The notes under the pieces were generated by a model. That model ran no database searches and was not told the DNA's origin. It was given only the letters and a program-made list of their open reading frames with translations. From an uncultured Desulfobulbus sp. (lineage in GTDB: Bacteria; Desulfobacterota; Desulfobulbia; Desulfobulbales; Desulfobulbaceae), in assembly GCF_963665445.1 (NCBI RefSeq), contig NZ_OY762276.1, positions 652,001 to 716,000 of the forward strand: 64,000 bases of DNA, read 5' to 3'. This document shows positions 1-8,981 of the stretch, in pieces. Every line of letters begins with the position of its first letter. Position 1 is the stretch's first letter. The translations under genes were made by a program, and so were the position numbers.

Positions 1-1
1 G

Positions 2-253
2 GAGGAGGAGACCGGCTGGCAGGTGTCCGGGTTGATGCCCTTCAAGACCGTGGTCCATCACTACACCCGCTACCGGGTCACCCTGCACGGATTTATCGCA
101 GAGATGCCAGGAACGTTCAATGAACCGATCCTGACCGCTGCCCAACAGTATGCCTGGACTCCGTTTGGGGGCTTGAGCGATTATCCCTACCCCGCAGGGC
201 ACCGCATGCTGGTGGAGGCCCTGTGCGCCGGTTCTTTTCCGGGAATTAGGTAA
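2..253 (+). CDS. mutY: A/G-specific adenine glycosylase MutY, C-terminal fragment (partial)
   Basis: Only the last 83 codons are in the window; the reading frame is open from base 2 and ends at TAA 251-253. The fragment reads GWQVSGLMPFKTVVHHYTRY, then VTLHGF, and ends with WTPFGGLSDYPYPAGHRMLV. This fits the MutY C-terminal NUDIX-like domain, which recognises 8-oxoguanine opposite adenine in base-excision repair. The pattern of a His-rich strand followed by a Trp/Leu/Tyr/Pro-rich tail with Pro-Ala-Gly-His is typical of it. The catalytic HhH-GPD and iron-sulfur parts lie upstream of the window. The call rests on the C-terminal domain alone, so another NUDIX-tailed protein is possible but less likely. 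Confidence 0.7.
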   Translation, partial: EEETGWQVSGLMPFKTVVHHYTRYRVTLHGFIAEMPGTFNEPILTAAQQYAWTPFGGLSDYPYPAGHRMLVEALCAGSFPGIR

Positions 254-546
254 TATTACCTAGTGGTAAATTTCTTGGAACAACAAACCGTTGTTTAGTC
301 TTGCCTCTTTGTTTTACGATTTATCGGAAATGAAATTGTATTCTTTTGGGAAGGGTGGTAAATTCTTTCGATGTGTATGATTCCTCTTCTGTGGAGAATG
401 GTATTGGAACTGCTGTTCGCTGTTTTCCTATGCACCTTGTTTTCTACGGTAACGTTGCGATACGTGCTGTATCGCAATCCGTCAAACGCACATTTCACAC
501 AACTCAGCTAATTTCTGTGTCGTATAACGAACTGAACATACCCAAT
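254..546. other. Intergenic stretch, no gene seen
   Basis: This is an AT-richer leader between the mutY end and the sigma-54 activator. The activator frame stays open back to a TTG at 346, but the first 60-odd codons do not look like a known domain and no ribosome binding site supports a start there. I see no clear terminator or promoter. Confidence 0.4.
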
Positions 547-2037
547 ATGCAGGAGGAGGTCGATCGCCTCAGTACCAACTGGCGAACCCTGCTCGATGCA
601 ATGCCGGAGATGGTTTTTCTCCTCCGTGGCGACGGCGGTGTCGAGTACATGAACCGGAGCGCCAGGACCTGCTTTGGTCATCCCTGCACCAACGAGGTGT
701 CTGCAAGTTTGGCTGCGGTGGGGCAGTCGTGCCGCGAAAAAACCGCAAACGGAACGAAAAACGAGAATGGCAAAAAGGCCAAGGTTATCGAAACCATGGT
801 CGCAACCACGCCGGTGGAGTACTCCTCGGTCCCCTTTGTCGGCTACACCGGTGAACAGCTGATCATGCTGGTGATGCGCGACATCACCGAGCGGAAACAG
901 TTCGAGCAGGAATTGCTCCAGTTCAACACCAGTATCGAAACCATTCTCGAGCAGAAGATCGGCGAATTGCAGGCCAGCGAAGAGATGCGCAACCGGCTGA
1001 TGCGGCAGGTGAACAGCCTCAAGAGCCAGCTCGGGCACAATCATCAGGCGGACAAGATGGTCGGCCGCAGCCGCAAGATGCGTGAACTGCGCGAGATGAT
1101 TCACCAGGTGTCCAGCTCGGATGCAACCATTCTTATCACCGGCGAGTCGGGAACGGGGAAAGAGTTGGTTGCCAACCTGGTGAAGGCCACCAGTGCGCGC
1201 GAAGACAAGCCGTTTTTGAAAATCAACTGCAACGCGATCAATGATTCCCTGCTCGAGGCCGACCTGTTCGGTTACGAGAAAGGCTCGTTTACCGGGGCAA
1301 CTGCTCGGAAAATTGGCAAGTTCGAGGTGGTGGACGGCGGGACGATCTTCCTTGATGAGATCGGCGATATCAGCCCGCGGATGCAGGTTGCGCTGTTGCG
1401 GGTCTTGCAGAACGGCGAGATCATTCGGGTCGGCGGCACCGAACCGGTCAAGGTCGATGTCAGGGTCATCGCCGCGACCAACGTCGATCTCACCCAGGCG
1501 GTCAAGGATAAAAAATTCCGTCTGGATCTCTACTACCGGCTCAACATCATCAATATCGATATTCCGCCGCTGCGCGAGCGCAAGGAAGACATCGTCGAGC
1601 TGGTCTCCTTTTTCGTCAACCACTACCGGGAGGCGTTTAAGAAGGAGATCGACTTTGTGCCCAAATCGATCATCAACCGTTTGCTCGAGCATGACTGGCC
1701 GGGCAACGTGCGCGAGTTGGAAAACCTGATCCAGCGCGCCGTGCTCATGGCCAAGGGCAAGATGATCACCGAAAGCGATCTCCTCTTCGACCAGGATCCG
1801 CGCATCGAGCAACAGCGCGATAATACCGTTGAGATCGACGAGAAAATCGGATTACAGCCTCTCAAGTCCATCGTCGGCGATTTCGAGGCCAATATCATCC
1901 GCCGTGCCCTGTCCAAGTACAGCGGCAACGTTGCCACCGCCGCCGGTCAGCTCAATATCGGCAAAACCGCGTTGTACGACAAGATGAAGCAGTACAACAT
2001 TTCCGCCAAGCGCATCAAAAAGAAAAATCACGCCTGA
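547..2037 (+). CDS. Sigma-54-dependent transcriptional activator with PAS sensor domain
   Basis: The product is 496 aa from ATG 547. Residues about 10-115 resemble a PAS domain (LLDAMPEMVFLLRGDG). A predicted coiled-coil linker follows, then the AAA+ sigma-54 interaction domain: Walker A GESGTGKE near residue 199, the sigma-54 contact loop GSFTGA near 246, Walker B GGTIFLDEIGD near 264 and WPGNVREL near 384. A Fis-type helix-turn-helix closes the protein (YSGNVATAAGQLNIGKTALY). Such proteins bind upstream activator sites and use ATP to open sigma-54 promoters. With PAS in place of a phospho-acceptor receiver, the signal is probably a small ligand or redox state. The start is uncertain: no strong Shine-Dalgarno is visible, and GTG 517 or TTG 346 are in frame. 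The target genes cannot be told from the context. Confidence 0.88.
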   Translation: MQEEVDRLSTNWRTLLDAMPEMVFLLRGDGGVEYMNRSARTCFGHPCTNEVSASLAAVGQSCREKTANGTKNENGKKAKVIETMVATTPVEYSSVPFVGYTGEQLIMLVMRDITERKQFEQELLQFNTSIETILEQKIGELQASEEMRNRLMRQVNSLKSQLGHNHQADKMVGRSRKMRELREMIHQVSSSDATILITGESGTGKELVANLVKATSAREDKPFLKINCNAINDSLLEADLFGYEKGSFTGATARKIGKFEVVDGGTIFLDEIGDISPRMQVALLRVLQNGEIIRVGGTEPVKVDVRVIAATNVDLTQAVKDKKFRLDLYYRLNIINIDIPPLRERKEDIVELVSFFVNHYREAFKKEIDFVPKSIINRLLEHDWPGNVRELENLIQRAVLMAKGKMITESDLLFDQDPRIEQQRDNTVEIDEKIGLQPLKSIVGDFEANIIRRALSKYSGNVATAAGQLNIGKTALYDKMKQYNISAKRIKKKNHA

Positions 2038-2091
2038 TTTTCTTCTTTAATCACGAGTTGTTGCACGCAAAGGATATTTCAGGGGAAGGTA

Positions 2092-3360
2092 GAGATTTCT
2101 CTCTTCGTTCGAAATGACAGGGGAGAGCTGGGAGCATTTCGTGAAGTCAATTCCCGCCCCGGCTGTCATCCCGAACGGATGTGAGGGATCTCGTCGTTGC
2201 TGTCCCGAGATTTCTCCCTTTGGTCGAAATGACAGGGGGTGCTGGGAGCACTTCGTGAAGTCAATTCCCGCCCCGGCCGTCATCTCGAACGTAGGTGAGA
2301 GATCTCGTCGTTGCTGTTCCGGAGATTTCTCTCTTCGTTCGAAATGACAGGGGGAGAGCTGGCAGCCTTTCGTGAAGTCAATTCCCGCCCCGGCCGTCAT
2401 CCCGAACGGATGTGAGAGATCTCGTCGTTGCTGTTCCGGAGATTTCTCTCTTCGTTCGAAATGACAGGGGGAGAGCTGGCAGCCTTTCGTGAAGTCAATT
2501 CCCGCCCCGGTCGTCATCCCGAACGGATGTGAGGGATCTCGTCGTTGCTGCTCCGGAGATTTCTCTCTTCGTTCGAAATGACAGGGGAGAGCTGGGAGCA
2601 TTTCGTAAAGTCAATTCCCGCCCCGGTCGTCATCCCGAACGGATGTGAGAGATCTCGTTGTTGCTGTTTCGGAGATTTCTCTCTTCGTTCGAAATGACAG
2701 AGGGAGAGCTGGCAGCATTTCGTGAAGTCAATTTCCGCCCCGGCCGTCATCCCGAACGGATGTGAGGAATCTCGTTGTAGCTGTCCCGAGATTTCTCCCT
2801 TTGGTCGAAATGGCAGGGGGAGAGCTGGCAGCATTTCCTGAAGTCAATTTCCGCCCCTGGCCGTCATCCCGAACGGATGTGAGGGATCTCGTAGCTGTCC
2901 CGGAGATTTCTCTCTTCGTTCGAAATGACAGGGGAGAGCTGGCAGCATTTCCTGAAGTCAATTCCCGCCCTCGGCCGTCATCCCGAACGGATGTGAGAGA
3001 TCTCGTTGTTGCTGTCCCGAGATTTCTCTCTTCGTTCGAAATGACAGGGGGGAGAGCTGGGTGCACTTCGTGAAGTCAATTCCCGCCACGGTCGTCAACC
3101 CGAACGGATGTGAGGGATCTCGTTGTTGCTGTTCCGGAGATTTCTCCCTTTGGTCGAAATGACAGGGGAGAGCTGGCAGCACTTCGTGAAGTCAATTCTC
3201 GCCCTCGGTCGTCATCTCGAACGCATGTAAGGGATCTCGTTGTTGCTGTTCTGGAGATTTCTCTCTTCGTTCGAAATGACAGGGGGAGAGCTGGCAGCCT
3301 TTCGTGAAGTCAATTCCCACCCTCGGTCGTCATCTCGAACGCATGTGAGAGATCTCGTCG
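2092..3360. repeat. Palindromic repeat array A, about 116-bp units, about 11 copies
   Basis: The array fills the gap between two convergent genes. Each unit has one arm GAGATTTCTCTCTTCGTTCG followed by AAATGAC, and an opposite arm GTCATCCCGAACGGATGTGA followed by GGGATCTC, which pair as an imperfect 27-28 nt hairpin. The spacer contains GTGAAGTCAATTCCCGCCCC. Units recur near 2092, 2208, 2323, 2440, 2556, 2672, 2788, 2905, 3020, 3136 and 3255. Small variants (CCCTTTGGTCG for CTCTTCGTTCG) show that the copies have drifted. Reading frames inside the array are by-products of the repeat. There is no adjacent cas gene and the units are too long and palindromic for CRISPR. Confidence 0.9.
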
Positions 3361-3407
3361 TTAAAGGTTTAACTCGGTGTACCTTGTGCAGGAAAACCGG
3401 TTGATTG

Positions 3408-4625
3408 TCAAAACAGCAGAAATTCCTTGAAGGGGCCGCGCATGCAGTGGTTCGAGGCCATGGCGGCGGAATAGGCCCCGGCATTGATCAATACCAGGTA
3501 TTTTTCTTCATCCAACTCCGGCAGGGGCGCATCCGCATACCACACATCCAGGGCCTCATTGATGTTGCCGACCAGGGTCTTCGGGCTGCAGGCCTGCTCG
3601 CTGCTATAGCGCAGCGGCAGCGGCTGAAAGGGGAGGTTGTAGTAGGCCGGTTCCGGTGCAATGTTGAACCCGGCATCCACCCCGACAAAGGTAGTGGTTT
3701 TTTTCCGCTCGACAAAGGTCTTCTCAAGCAGTAGCAATCCAGCATCCTTGACGATGTAATCTCCGGGTTCGACCTCCAGGTGCAGTGTGCGACTGCCAAA
3801 CAGCCGCTCCAGCACGGCTGCCCACTGTTCGAGGGCCAGCGGCGCTTCTCCTGGCAGATGAGGCACGCCCAGCCCACCGCCGATGTTCACCTTGTCCACT
3901 GTTCCCGCCGTATCGACAAACCACAGGCAGTGGTTGATGATTCGTTCCAACTGGTCAAGCTGCCCGGTGAGATACCCGCAGCCGGTGTGGAAGTGGATCT
4001 TGCTCACGCGCAGTCCATGCTGCTTGGCGGCATCCAGGGCCTGTTCGAATTGCTGTTCATAAATGCCGAATTTGGTCGTCACCTCACCGGCATAGTGCAG
4101 CTTGTCGTTATCTGCGCGACCGATTCCCATGGCCGGGTTGACGCGCAGACCGATCTCGCTGCCCGGCTTCAACGCTCCCCAGCGATGGATGGCGTGGATC
4201 GAGTCGCAGTCCATGAACAGACCGTCATAACGGGCAAGAATGTCCAGATCCTTTGCGGACAGGCTCGAGGCGGTAAAGGAAATCTGCTGCGGCGTGAAAC
4301 CGCAACTGACAGCATGCTCAACCTCGGCCGGAGAGCAGGCATCGATCCCGCAGAGTCCGGTCTGCTTGAGAAAAGTGAGCAGCGGGGCGAAACGGTTGGC
4401 CTTCATGGCGTAATGGAGGGTGAATCGTCCAGCCATTGCACCATTGTTGAGGGCTGTGTGCAGACGCTCGAGGTTGTTTTGTATGCGAGCGGCTGAATAG
4501 ACAAAGGACGGCGTACCGAACTGATCGGCCAGATGCTGCACCGAGCGACCGGCAAAATAAAGTTGGTTGTGCCGGTAGCAGAGATCGTCTCTCTGCCACC
4601 AGCTGTAATAGTCTTGCACCTTCAA
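3408..4625 (-). CDS. PLP-dependent fold-III decarboxylase (DapDC/OrnDC-like), atypical active site
   Basis: The 405-aa protein has the alanine-racemase-like barrel of LysA/ornithine/carboxynorspermidine decarboxylases. The PLP lysine is in HYAMKANR (K75), a phosphate-loop region is HFHTGCGY (211-218), the glycine-rich loop is NIGGGLGVP (248-255), and the C-terminal NAGAYSAAMASN (381-392) carries the expected tyrosine. Two hallmark sites differ: the usual EPGR is EPGD (286-289), and the usual catalytic-cysteine motif (Cys-Glu-Ser-x-Asp) reads NEALD (356-360), with Asn for Cys. It is therefore probably not a standard diaminopimelate decarboxylase, and the substrate is unknown. The start ATG overlaps the stop of the upstream SET-domain gene by 4 nt, so the two are co-translated. 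Confidence 0.8.
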   Translation of the reverse strand: MKVQDYYSWWQRDDLCYRHNQLYFAGRSVQHLADQFGTPSFVYSAARIQNNLERLHTALNNGAMAGRFTLHYAMKANRFAPLLTFLKQTGLCGIDACSPAEVEHAVSCGFTPQQISFTASSLSAKDLDILARYDGLFMDCDSIHAIHRWGALKPGSEIGLRVNPAMGIGRADNDKLHYAGEVTTKFGIYEQQFEQALDAAKQHGLRVSKIHFHTGCGYLTGQLDQLERIINHCLWFVDTAGTVDKVNIGGGLGVPHLPGEAPLALEQWAAVLERLFGSRTLHLEVEPGDYIVKDAGLLLLEKTFVERKKTTTFVGVDAGFNIAPEPAYYNLPFQPLPLRYSSEQACSPKTLVGNINEALDVWYADAPLPELDEEKYLVLINAGAYSAAMASNHCMRGPFKEFLLF

Positions 4626-5101
4626 CGGAGAATGGTCTGGCTGAGTTCAAGCATCTCCGGCTCGGCTATCGCCGCCGGATGCACTTCCTTTCTACCGGTG
4701 ATCCAACCGCGACAGTTGGGGGCACCGCAGGAACAGGGAAACTGTTTGAACAACACGTCTTCGGTTTCGGCGTAGTCCATGTACAGATAGCTGTTGGCAG
4801 GAATGTCCTGCAGCGCGGTCACGGTGAAGTTGACCATGTCGAGCGAGATGTTCGGCGCGCAGGAATGGAGAAAAAATCCACTGAAATAGGGGTCGAAAAG
4901 ATGGGTATCCGGGGTGATTTGCAGGGTATGCTGGCGGATTTCGTGAACAACATGGCCTGCCATTTTGGCGATCACCTCACCTTTGATAAAGGAGCGATAG
5001 GTGATGACGCCCTGGCCAACCAGTTCATCTTTGAAAACAACGGCAAAATCAGAATGTTTCGGAAACAAGGGATCTTTTCCGAATTGGTCAGGGTACAACA
5101 T
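4622..5101 (-). CDS. SET domain protein (putative protein-lysine N-methyltransferase)
   Basis: This protein is 159 aa from ATG 5101, which is preceded by GTGGAG at a good distance; ATG 5107 and 5158 are alternative in-frame starts. SET signatures are visible: a KGEVI strand after a GVITYRSF start, HSCAPNISLDMV (the HSCxPN pseudoknot motif, about 79-90), a YMDYAE segment giving the catalytic tyrosine, and a post-SET zinc cluster CSCGAPNCRGWI (123-134). SET enzymes transfer methyl groups from S-adenosylmethionine to lysine. In bacteria the targets are mostly unknown. The 4-nt overlap with the decarboxylase suggests one transcription unit and possibly a lysine-like small-molecule or protein substrate, which is an inference. 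Confidence 0.8.
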   Translation of the reverse strand: MLYPDQFGKDPLFPKHSDFAVVFKDELVGQGVITYRSFIKGEVIAKMAGHVVHEIRQHTLQITPDTHLFDPYFSGFFLHSCAPNISLDMVNFTVTALQDIPANSYLYMDYAETEDVLFKQFPCSCGAPNCRGWITGRKEVHPAAIAEPEMLELSQTILR

Positions 5102-5856
5102 GTGCATATTCTCCACGAATGGCTGCCAAACCCACGCAAGGCAAAAACGAGCGAACATGCGCCTGCAGTATACATAGAAGGAAGCACGCTCGTCGTTCCC
5201 GCGGCTTGTGATGCGAGAATGACAAAATTAAGAAACAAAACCCATCAACAGCACACCTGAAGACAGGTCTGCAAACAAAAAAAGGAGCGCACTAACAGCC
5301 GAATTTCACGGCCATCAGGCAAAACAACACAACGATTTCACAAAAAAAATGAGAAAAGAGAACAACGCTTTTTCTTGCACTTGCTTCTAAGCAAGATTCC
5401 AATCCCTTCGAGATTATGGTTATTCATCGTTGACTCAGCCAATTATCCGGCCGTGGAGATTGCGTGTGGGCAATCACACTCCTTGAGCTTTGTTTCTCGA
5501 TGTACTTCCACTCTGTCTGGTTGTACCCTCCTTGCCGCCATCTGCATGGGGCTGCGGTCTTTACCGTGGATCGGGCGTAATGTTTTTGGCCCGAAATCCT
5601 GTCCCTGATCGGGAGGTTACCTACCCTCTAGGGACAAAACTTTCTCGCGATTTTATATATCTTATTTTCAGCTTTGCAATCGTTAATGTGGTCTTGGTGA
5701 AAATAATGTTGAAGTCACTGAAGTGACGAGGTAATCAGTATGTCTGTCGAGCCGGGGTGGTAGAAAATGTTCTTTGCCCGCACAGGGAATCCGGCTAGTA
5801 TGTGCGCATTATGACAGAGGTTCTTTCTTCATTTTTTTCAGACTATGAGGTGTCGC
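5102..5856. other. Divergent intergenic region, no gene seen
   Basis: About 750 bp separates the minus-strand SET gene from the plus-strand GYF/AIM24 gene. It must hold promoters for both directions. I see no convincing coding frame, RNA gene or repeat unit. A short inverted pair around CCCTGATCGGGAGG and CCCTCTAGGGA (about 5603-5634) is the only notable structure. Confidence 0.35.
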
Positions 5857-6855
5857 ATGTCAAACTGGTTTGTCGCCATCGACGGCCAATCCCTTGGCCC
5901 CTTTTCCCAGCAGCAGATATTCTCCGGCATTGCCGGCGGGCAGTACAACGAGGCCACCATGGTCTGGCGCGATGGCTTTGCCGACTGGATGCCCATCGGG
6001 CGGGTTGCGGAACTGCAGATGGGGCAAGCTGTTCCTGCGCCGCCTCCGTTTTCCGGTAAAGAGGCGCATGAGATCGATTACACCATCTTCGGCACAGAGA
6101 TGCAGTTTGTCGAGGTGGAGCTCGATCCCCAGGAGAGCGTGATCTCCGAGGCCGGGGCCATGATGTACATGCACGACCAGGTGGTGATGGAAACCGTGTT
6201 CGGCGACGGCTCCCGCAGTTCCGCCTCCGGCAGTTTCTTCGACAAGATGCTCGGTGCGGGCAAGCGGCTGATCACCGGCGAGGGGCTGTTCATCACCATG
6301 TTCACCTACACGGGAGCGGGGAAGGGGAAGGTTGCCTTTGCCTCGCCCTATCCGGGCAAGATCATCCCCCTGGACCTGACCAAGTACAACAATCGGATCA
6401 TTTGCCAGAAGGATGCCTTTCTCTGTGCGGCCAAGGGGGTTTCCATTGGCATCGCCTTTCAGAAGAAGATCGGTGTGGCGCTCTTTGGCGGCGAGGGGTT
6501 CATCATGCAGCAGCTGGATGGCGACGGGCTGGTGTTCGTCCATGCCGGCGGCACGATCGTGGAAAAGGAGCTGGCAGCCGGCGAGACCCTGCGGGTGGAT
6601 ACGGGCTGCCTGGTGGCCCTGACCTCCTCGGTGCAGTATGACATCGAGTTTGTGGGCAACGTCAAATCCGCAATTTTTGGCGGGGAAGGGTTCTTTTTTG
6701 CCAACCTGCGCGGCCCTGGCCATGTCTGGCTGCAGTCGTTGCCGTTCTCACGCCTCGCCGGACGTATCTGGGAGGCGGCCCCCCAGACCATGGGCGGCGG
6801 AGGTCAGGGGGAAGGCTCGGTGCTGGGGGGTCTGGCGAACATGTTTGAACGGTGA
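5857..6855 (+). CDS. GYF-domain plus AIM24 (TIGR00266-like) protein
   Basis: The product is 332 aa. I chose ATG 5857 because GAGGTG lies five bases upstream, rather than ATG 5845. Residues 1-50 look like a GYF_2 domain ([14 protein letters not shown], then [15 protein letters not shown]), a fold that binds proline-rich segments. The rest is an AIM24-type beta-rich core with repeated glycine turns ([30 protein letters not shown]). AIM24-family bacterial proteins are conserved but without an established reaction. The next gene on the other strand has long proline runs, so a GYF-polyproline contact between the two products is a testable idea. No signal peptide is visible. Confidence 0.8.
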   Translation: MSNWFVAIDGQSLGPFSQQQIFSGIAGGQYNEATMVWRDGFADWMPIGRVAELQMGQAVPAPPPFSGKEAHEIDYTIFGTEMQFVEVELDPQESVISEAGAMMYMHDQVVMETVFGDGSRSSASGSFFDKMLGAGKRLITGEGLFITMFTYTGAGKGKVAFASPYPGKIIPLDLTKYNNRIICQKDAFLCAAKGVSIGIAFQKKIGVALFGGEGFIMQQLDGDGLVFVHAGGTIVEKELAAGETLRVDTGCLVALTSSVQYDIEFVGNVKSAIFGGEGFFFANLRGPGHVWLQSLPFSRLAGRIWEAAPQTMGGGGQGEGSVLGGLANMFER

Positions 6856-6863
6856 TTTTGGGG

Positions 6864-7051
6864 CAGTTATCCCAAACGAAAGTGGGGGATCTCGTTGTTG
6901 ATCTTTTGAGATTTCTCCCTCTGGTCGAAATGACAGGGGAGAGCTGGCCGTTTTTCGTCGAGTCAATTTCCGCCCCCGGCAGTCATCCCGAACGAATGTG
7001 AGGGATCTCGCTGTTATTGCTTTTAAAGTTGCTCTATCCGGTCGAAATGAC
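6864..7051. repeat. Palindromic repeat cluster B (about two units)
   Basis: Two diverged copies of the array-A hairpin lie between convergent genes. The arms are GTTATCCCAAACGAAAGTGG with GAGATTTCTCCCTCTGGTCG, then GTCATCCCGAACGAATGTGA with a degraded partner ending TCGAAATGACC. The spacer again contains a GTCAATTTCCGCCCCC-like segment. Confidence 0.8.
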
Positions 7052-7076
7052 CGCAAAGCTGCACGGTCAGTGGTTC

Positions 7077-7100
7077 GTTCCCACGCTCCGGCGTGGGAAC
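7077..7100. repeat. Perfect 10-bp hairpin GTTCCCACGC/GCGTGGGAAC
   Basis: The stem is GTTCCCACGC, the loop TCCG and the return arm GCGTGGGAAC. A partial copy of the same motif occurs near 11027-11040. It lies 3' of the DUF533 gene and could act as a transcript end, although no T-run follows on either strand. Confidence 0.6.
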
Positions 7101-7130
7101 GCCACCCGAACGCTCCTGCGTCCCCCTCGC

Positions 7131-7829
7131 TCACCCTGCCTGTTCCTCAATAAATGCCTGCATCTCCTGAGAGATCCCCAACCGCTCAGCCAGGGTGTCG
7201 AGCCACCCGCGTTCCGCCTCGGTGTCGATCTCAATTGCGGACACCGCCAGCATGTACATGGTCTTGGCAACGGCCGGATCCTCGATGCCCGCAACCAAGG
7301 CATCGATGCTCTTGGGTTGATGCAGCTCACCCAGAAGAAACATTTTTTCTTCCTGGGTCAAATCCGCCCCACGCAATTTTTCCAGCACGGCTCGTTCCTC
7401 ATCGGCATCCATCACCCCATCCGCATGGGCGGCAGCCGCCATCACCTGGATCAGGCGGGTAGCTAATGCCCCTCCGCTCAACCCTGTTGAGCCGGTCGAA
7501 GAAGGGGCGGGTTGGGCAGGTGGCGGAGTCGCGGTCATGCCTGGTGCTGGTGGAGGTGGAGGAGGTGCGGCTCCAGAACCGGGTGGTGGCGGAGGTGGAG
7601 CCCCACCGCTCCAAGTTCCGCCTCCAGGAGAGGGCGGCGTCTGCCCCAGGCCGCCTGTAGCGCCCTGTTGTCCCTGCTGTTTGAGGATTTCATAGGCCCC
7701 GACTCCAAGCCCGATCATGGTCAACAGGCCCGAGCCCGAGCCCAACCCGCCCAACATGGACTTGCTTTTGCCGCCCGACCCCATCACCTCGCCAACAATT
7801 TTTCCTAGTAACTTTTCCGCGTCGAACAT
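7131..7829 (-). CDS. DUF533 / TerB-like protein with proline-rich linker
   Basis: The protein is 232 aa from ATG 7829, which has GAGGTGGG just upstream; a start 20 codons earlier is in frame but unsupported. The N-terminus (MFDAEKLLGKIVGEVMG) and a glycine/serine-rich hydrophobic stretch (GLLTMIGLGVGAYEIL) resemble YebE-type DUF533 proteins and may insert in the membrane. A 60-residue Pro/Gly linker with PPPPPP runs follows. The C-terminal helical domain (MAAAAHADGVMDADEERAVL) matches the TerB/DUF533 acidic helix pattern. The function is unknown in the family. The polyproline linker makes it a plausible ligand for the GYF protein encoded convergently next door. Confidence 0.75.
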   Translation of the reverse strand: MFDAEKLLGKIVGEVMGSGGKSKSMLGGLGSGSGLLTMIGLGVGAYEILKQQGQQGATGGLGQTPPSPGGGTWSGGAPPPPPPGSGAAPPPPPPAPGMTATPPPAQPAPSSTGSTGLSGGALATRLIQVMAAAAHADGVMDADEERAVLEKLRGADLTQEEKMFLLGELHQPKSIDALVAGIEDPAVAKTMYMLAVSAIEIDTEAERGWLDTLAERLGISQEMQAFIEEQAG

Positions 7830-7906
7830 ACCCACCTCGTCACTGAATATAAAAGGTTGTCTTTTTTTGTCTTTTTTGATTCCCACCAAAACTCAGCAGA
7901 AAAGAG

Positions 7907-8006
7907 GAGATCTCTCCCTTCGGTCGAGATGACATCGGGGTGGTGCCACGCTCCTTTGACATAGCCGCCTCATCGGTGTCATCCCGAACGTATGTGAGGG
8001 ATCTCG
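7907..8006. repeat. Palindromic repeat C, single unit
   Basis: One hairpin unit sits between divergent genes: an arm of the GAGATCTCTCCCTTCGGTCG type ending GATGAC, a spacer of about 45 bp, and the arm GTCATCCCGAACGTATGTGA ending GGATCTCG. Confidence 0.75.
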
Positions 8007-8172
8007 TCTTTGTTCCCCTTGAGCGGAAGTTCAGTGGTCATCAGTTTTTTTTATGCCCCGGATATCCGTAAGGGTGAAAAAAGAACGGTTTCTTGCCCAT
8101 ATTACTTCTTGCCACCCTTCGTCGGGATGCTTTATATTACGCCTAGGATAATTCTTTTTTGGTACAGTGCCA

Positions 8173-8922
8173 ATGCTTGCAACGTCTTCCAGCCTCAACA
8201 GCGCAAATATCGCCTTTTATGATCGCAGCGGACAGGCTCTGGCCCTTTTCCGCTCCGAACCGGTGCAGCGCGTCGTCCCCACTTCTCCGACGACCGGGAG
8301 TGAAGAGCAGACAACCGGAGACACCGTCTCCCTCTCCCCGGAAGGGATCGAAAAATCTCGTCAGCAAAACAACGCATCTCCTGCCGAACAAAGCGAAACA
8401 TCATCGGAATCCTCTCCAAAAGAGACTTCGGAAGAACAATCCACCGCCAATTCTCAGGCATTGACCCCTGAGGAAGAGCAGATGGTGCAGGATCTCAAGC
8501 AGCGCGACCAGGAGGTCAAAACGCATGAGATGGCCCATTTGGCGGCTGCCGGCCAGTATGCCACGGGCGGTCCTTCCTACACCTATCAGCAGGGCCCCGA
8601 TGGTCGTCGCTATGCTGTCGGCGGCGAGGTGCCCATCGATGTGAGCGAAGAAAAGACACCGGAAGAAACCATCCAGAAAATGCAGGCCATCAAACGGGCC
8701 GCCATGGCTCCGGCCGAACCCTCCTCCACCGACCGAAGCGTCGCCGCTAGTGCCGCCGCCACGGAGAGCCGGGCCCGTCAGCAGTTGCAGGCCGAAGAGA
8801 TGAATCCCTCCCAGGAGCAATCTGCAACCGATACAGGGGCCGCCGCTGAAAGCGATTCTTCTGCCGCCCCCCAACCCTCCGCAGAAGAGCCGGCTATTTC
8901 CAGTGTTGACGTAATCGCCTAG
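8173..8922 (+). CDS. SprA-related putative metalloprotease (CJM1_0395-like family)
   Basis: The product is 249 aa from ATG 8173; GTG 8167 is an equally possible start and neither has a clear ribosome binding site. Residues 1-95 are low-complexity, rich in Ser, Glu, Gln and Thr. The conserved core begins near LTPEEEQMVQDLKQRDQEVK and contains HEMAH (118-122), an HExxH zinc-protease-like motif. It is followed by GQYATGGPSYTYQQGPDGR, YAVGGEVPID and a KMQAIKRAAMAP helix, a signature I recognise from the SprA-related family. The tail is again low-complexity. Protease activity is assigned only from the motif; no member function is certain. Confidence 0.7.
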   Translation: MLATSSSLNSANIAFYDRSGQALALFRSEPVQRVVPTSPTTGSEEQTTGDTVSLSPEGIEKSRQQNNASPAEQSETSSESSPKETSEEQSTANSQALTPEEEQMVQDLKQRDQEVKTHEMAHLAAAGQYATGGPSYTYQQGPDGRRYAVGGEVPIDVSEEKTPEETIQKMQAIKRAAMAPAEPSSTDRSVAASAAATESRARQQLQAEEMNPSQEQSATDTGAAAESDSSAAPQPSAEEPAISSVDVIA

Positions 8923-8981
8923 TCCGGTATTCTTCCCCCCCGTATCTTTTATCAATTCCTGACATTGAGAGCGGACCTGCA

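Noticed and set aside
508..1812. Long minus-strand open frame opposite the sigma-54 activator
   Set aside because: It is a codon-bias shadow of a clear AAA+ gene on the other strand and has no family resemblance.
2092..3360. CRISPR array
   Set aside because: The repeated parts are long palindromes, spacers are the same in most units, the period is about 116 bp, and no cas gene is near.
2047..3484. Series of short proteins rich in ISNEERNL/FRTKREIS-like segments
   Set aside because: They are translations of the palindromic repeat arrays, repeated in every array, with no start signals.
5860..6723. Minus-strand frame of 287 codons opposite the GYF/AIM24 gene
   Set aside because: The plus-strand product has recognisable domains and a good ribosome binding site; the minus-strand frame has neither.
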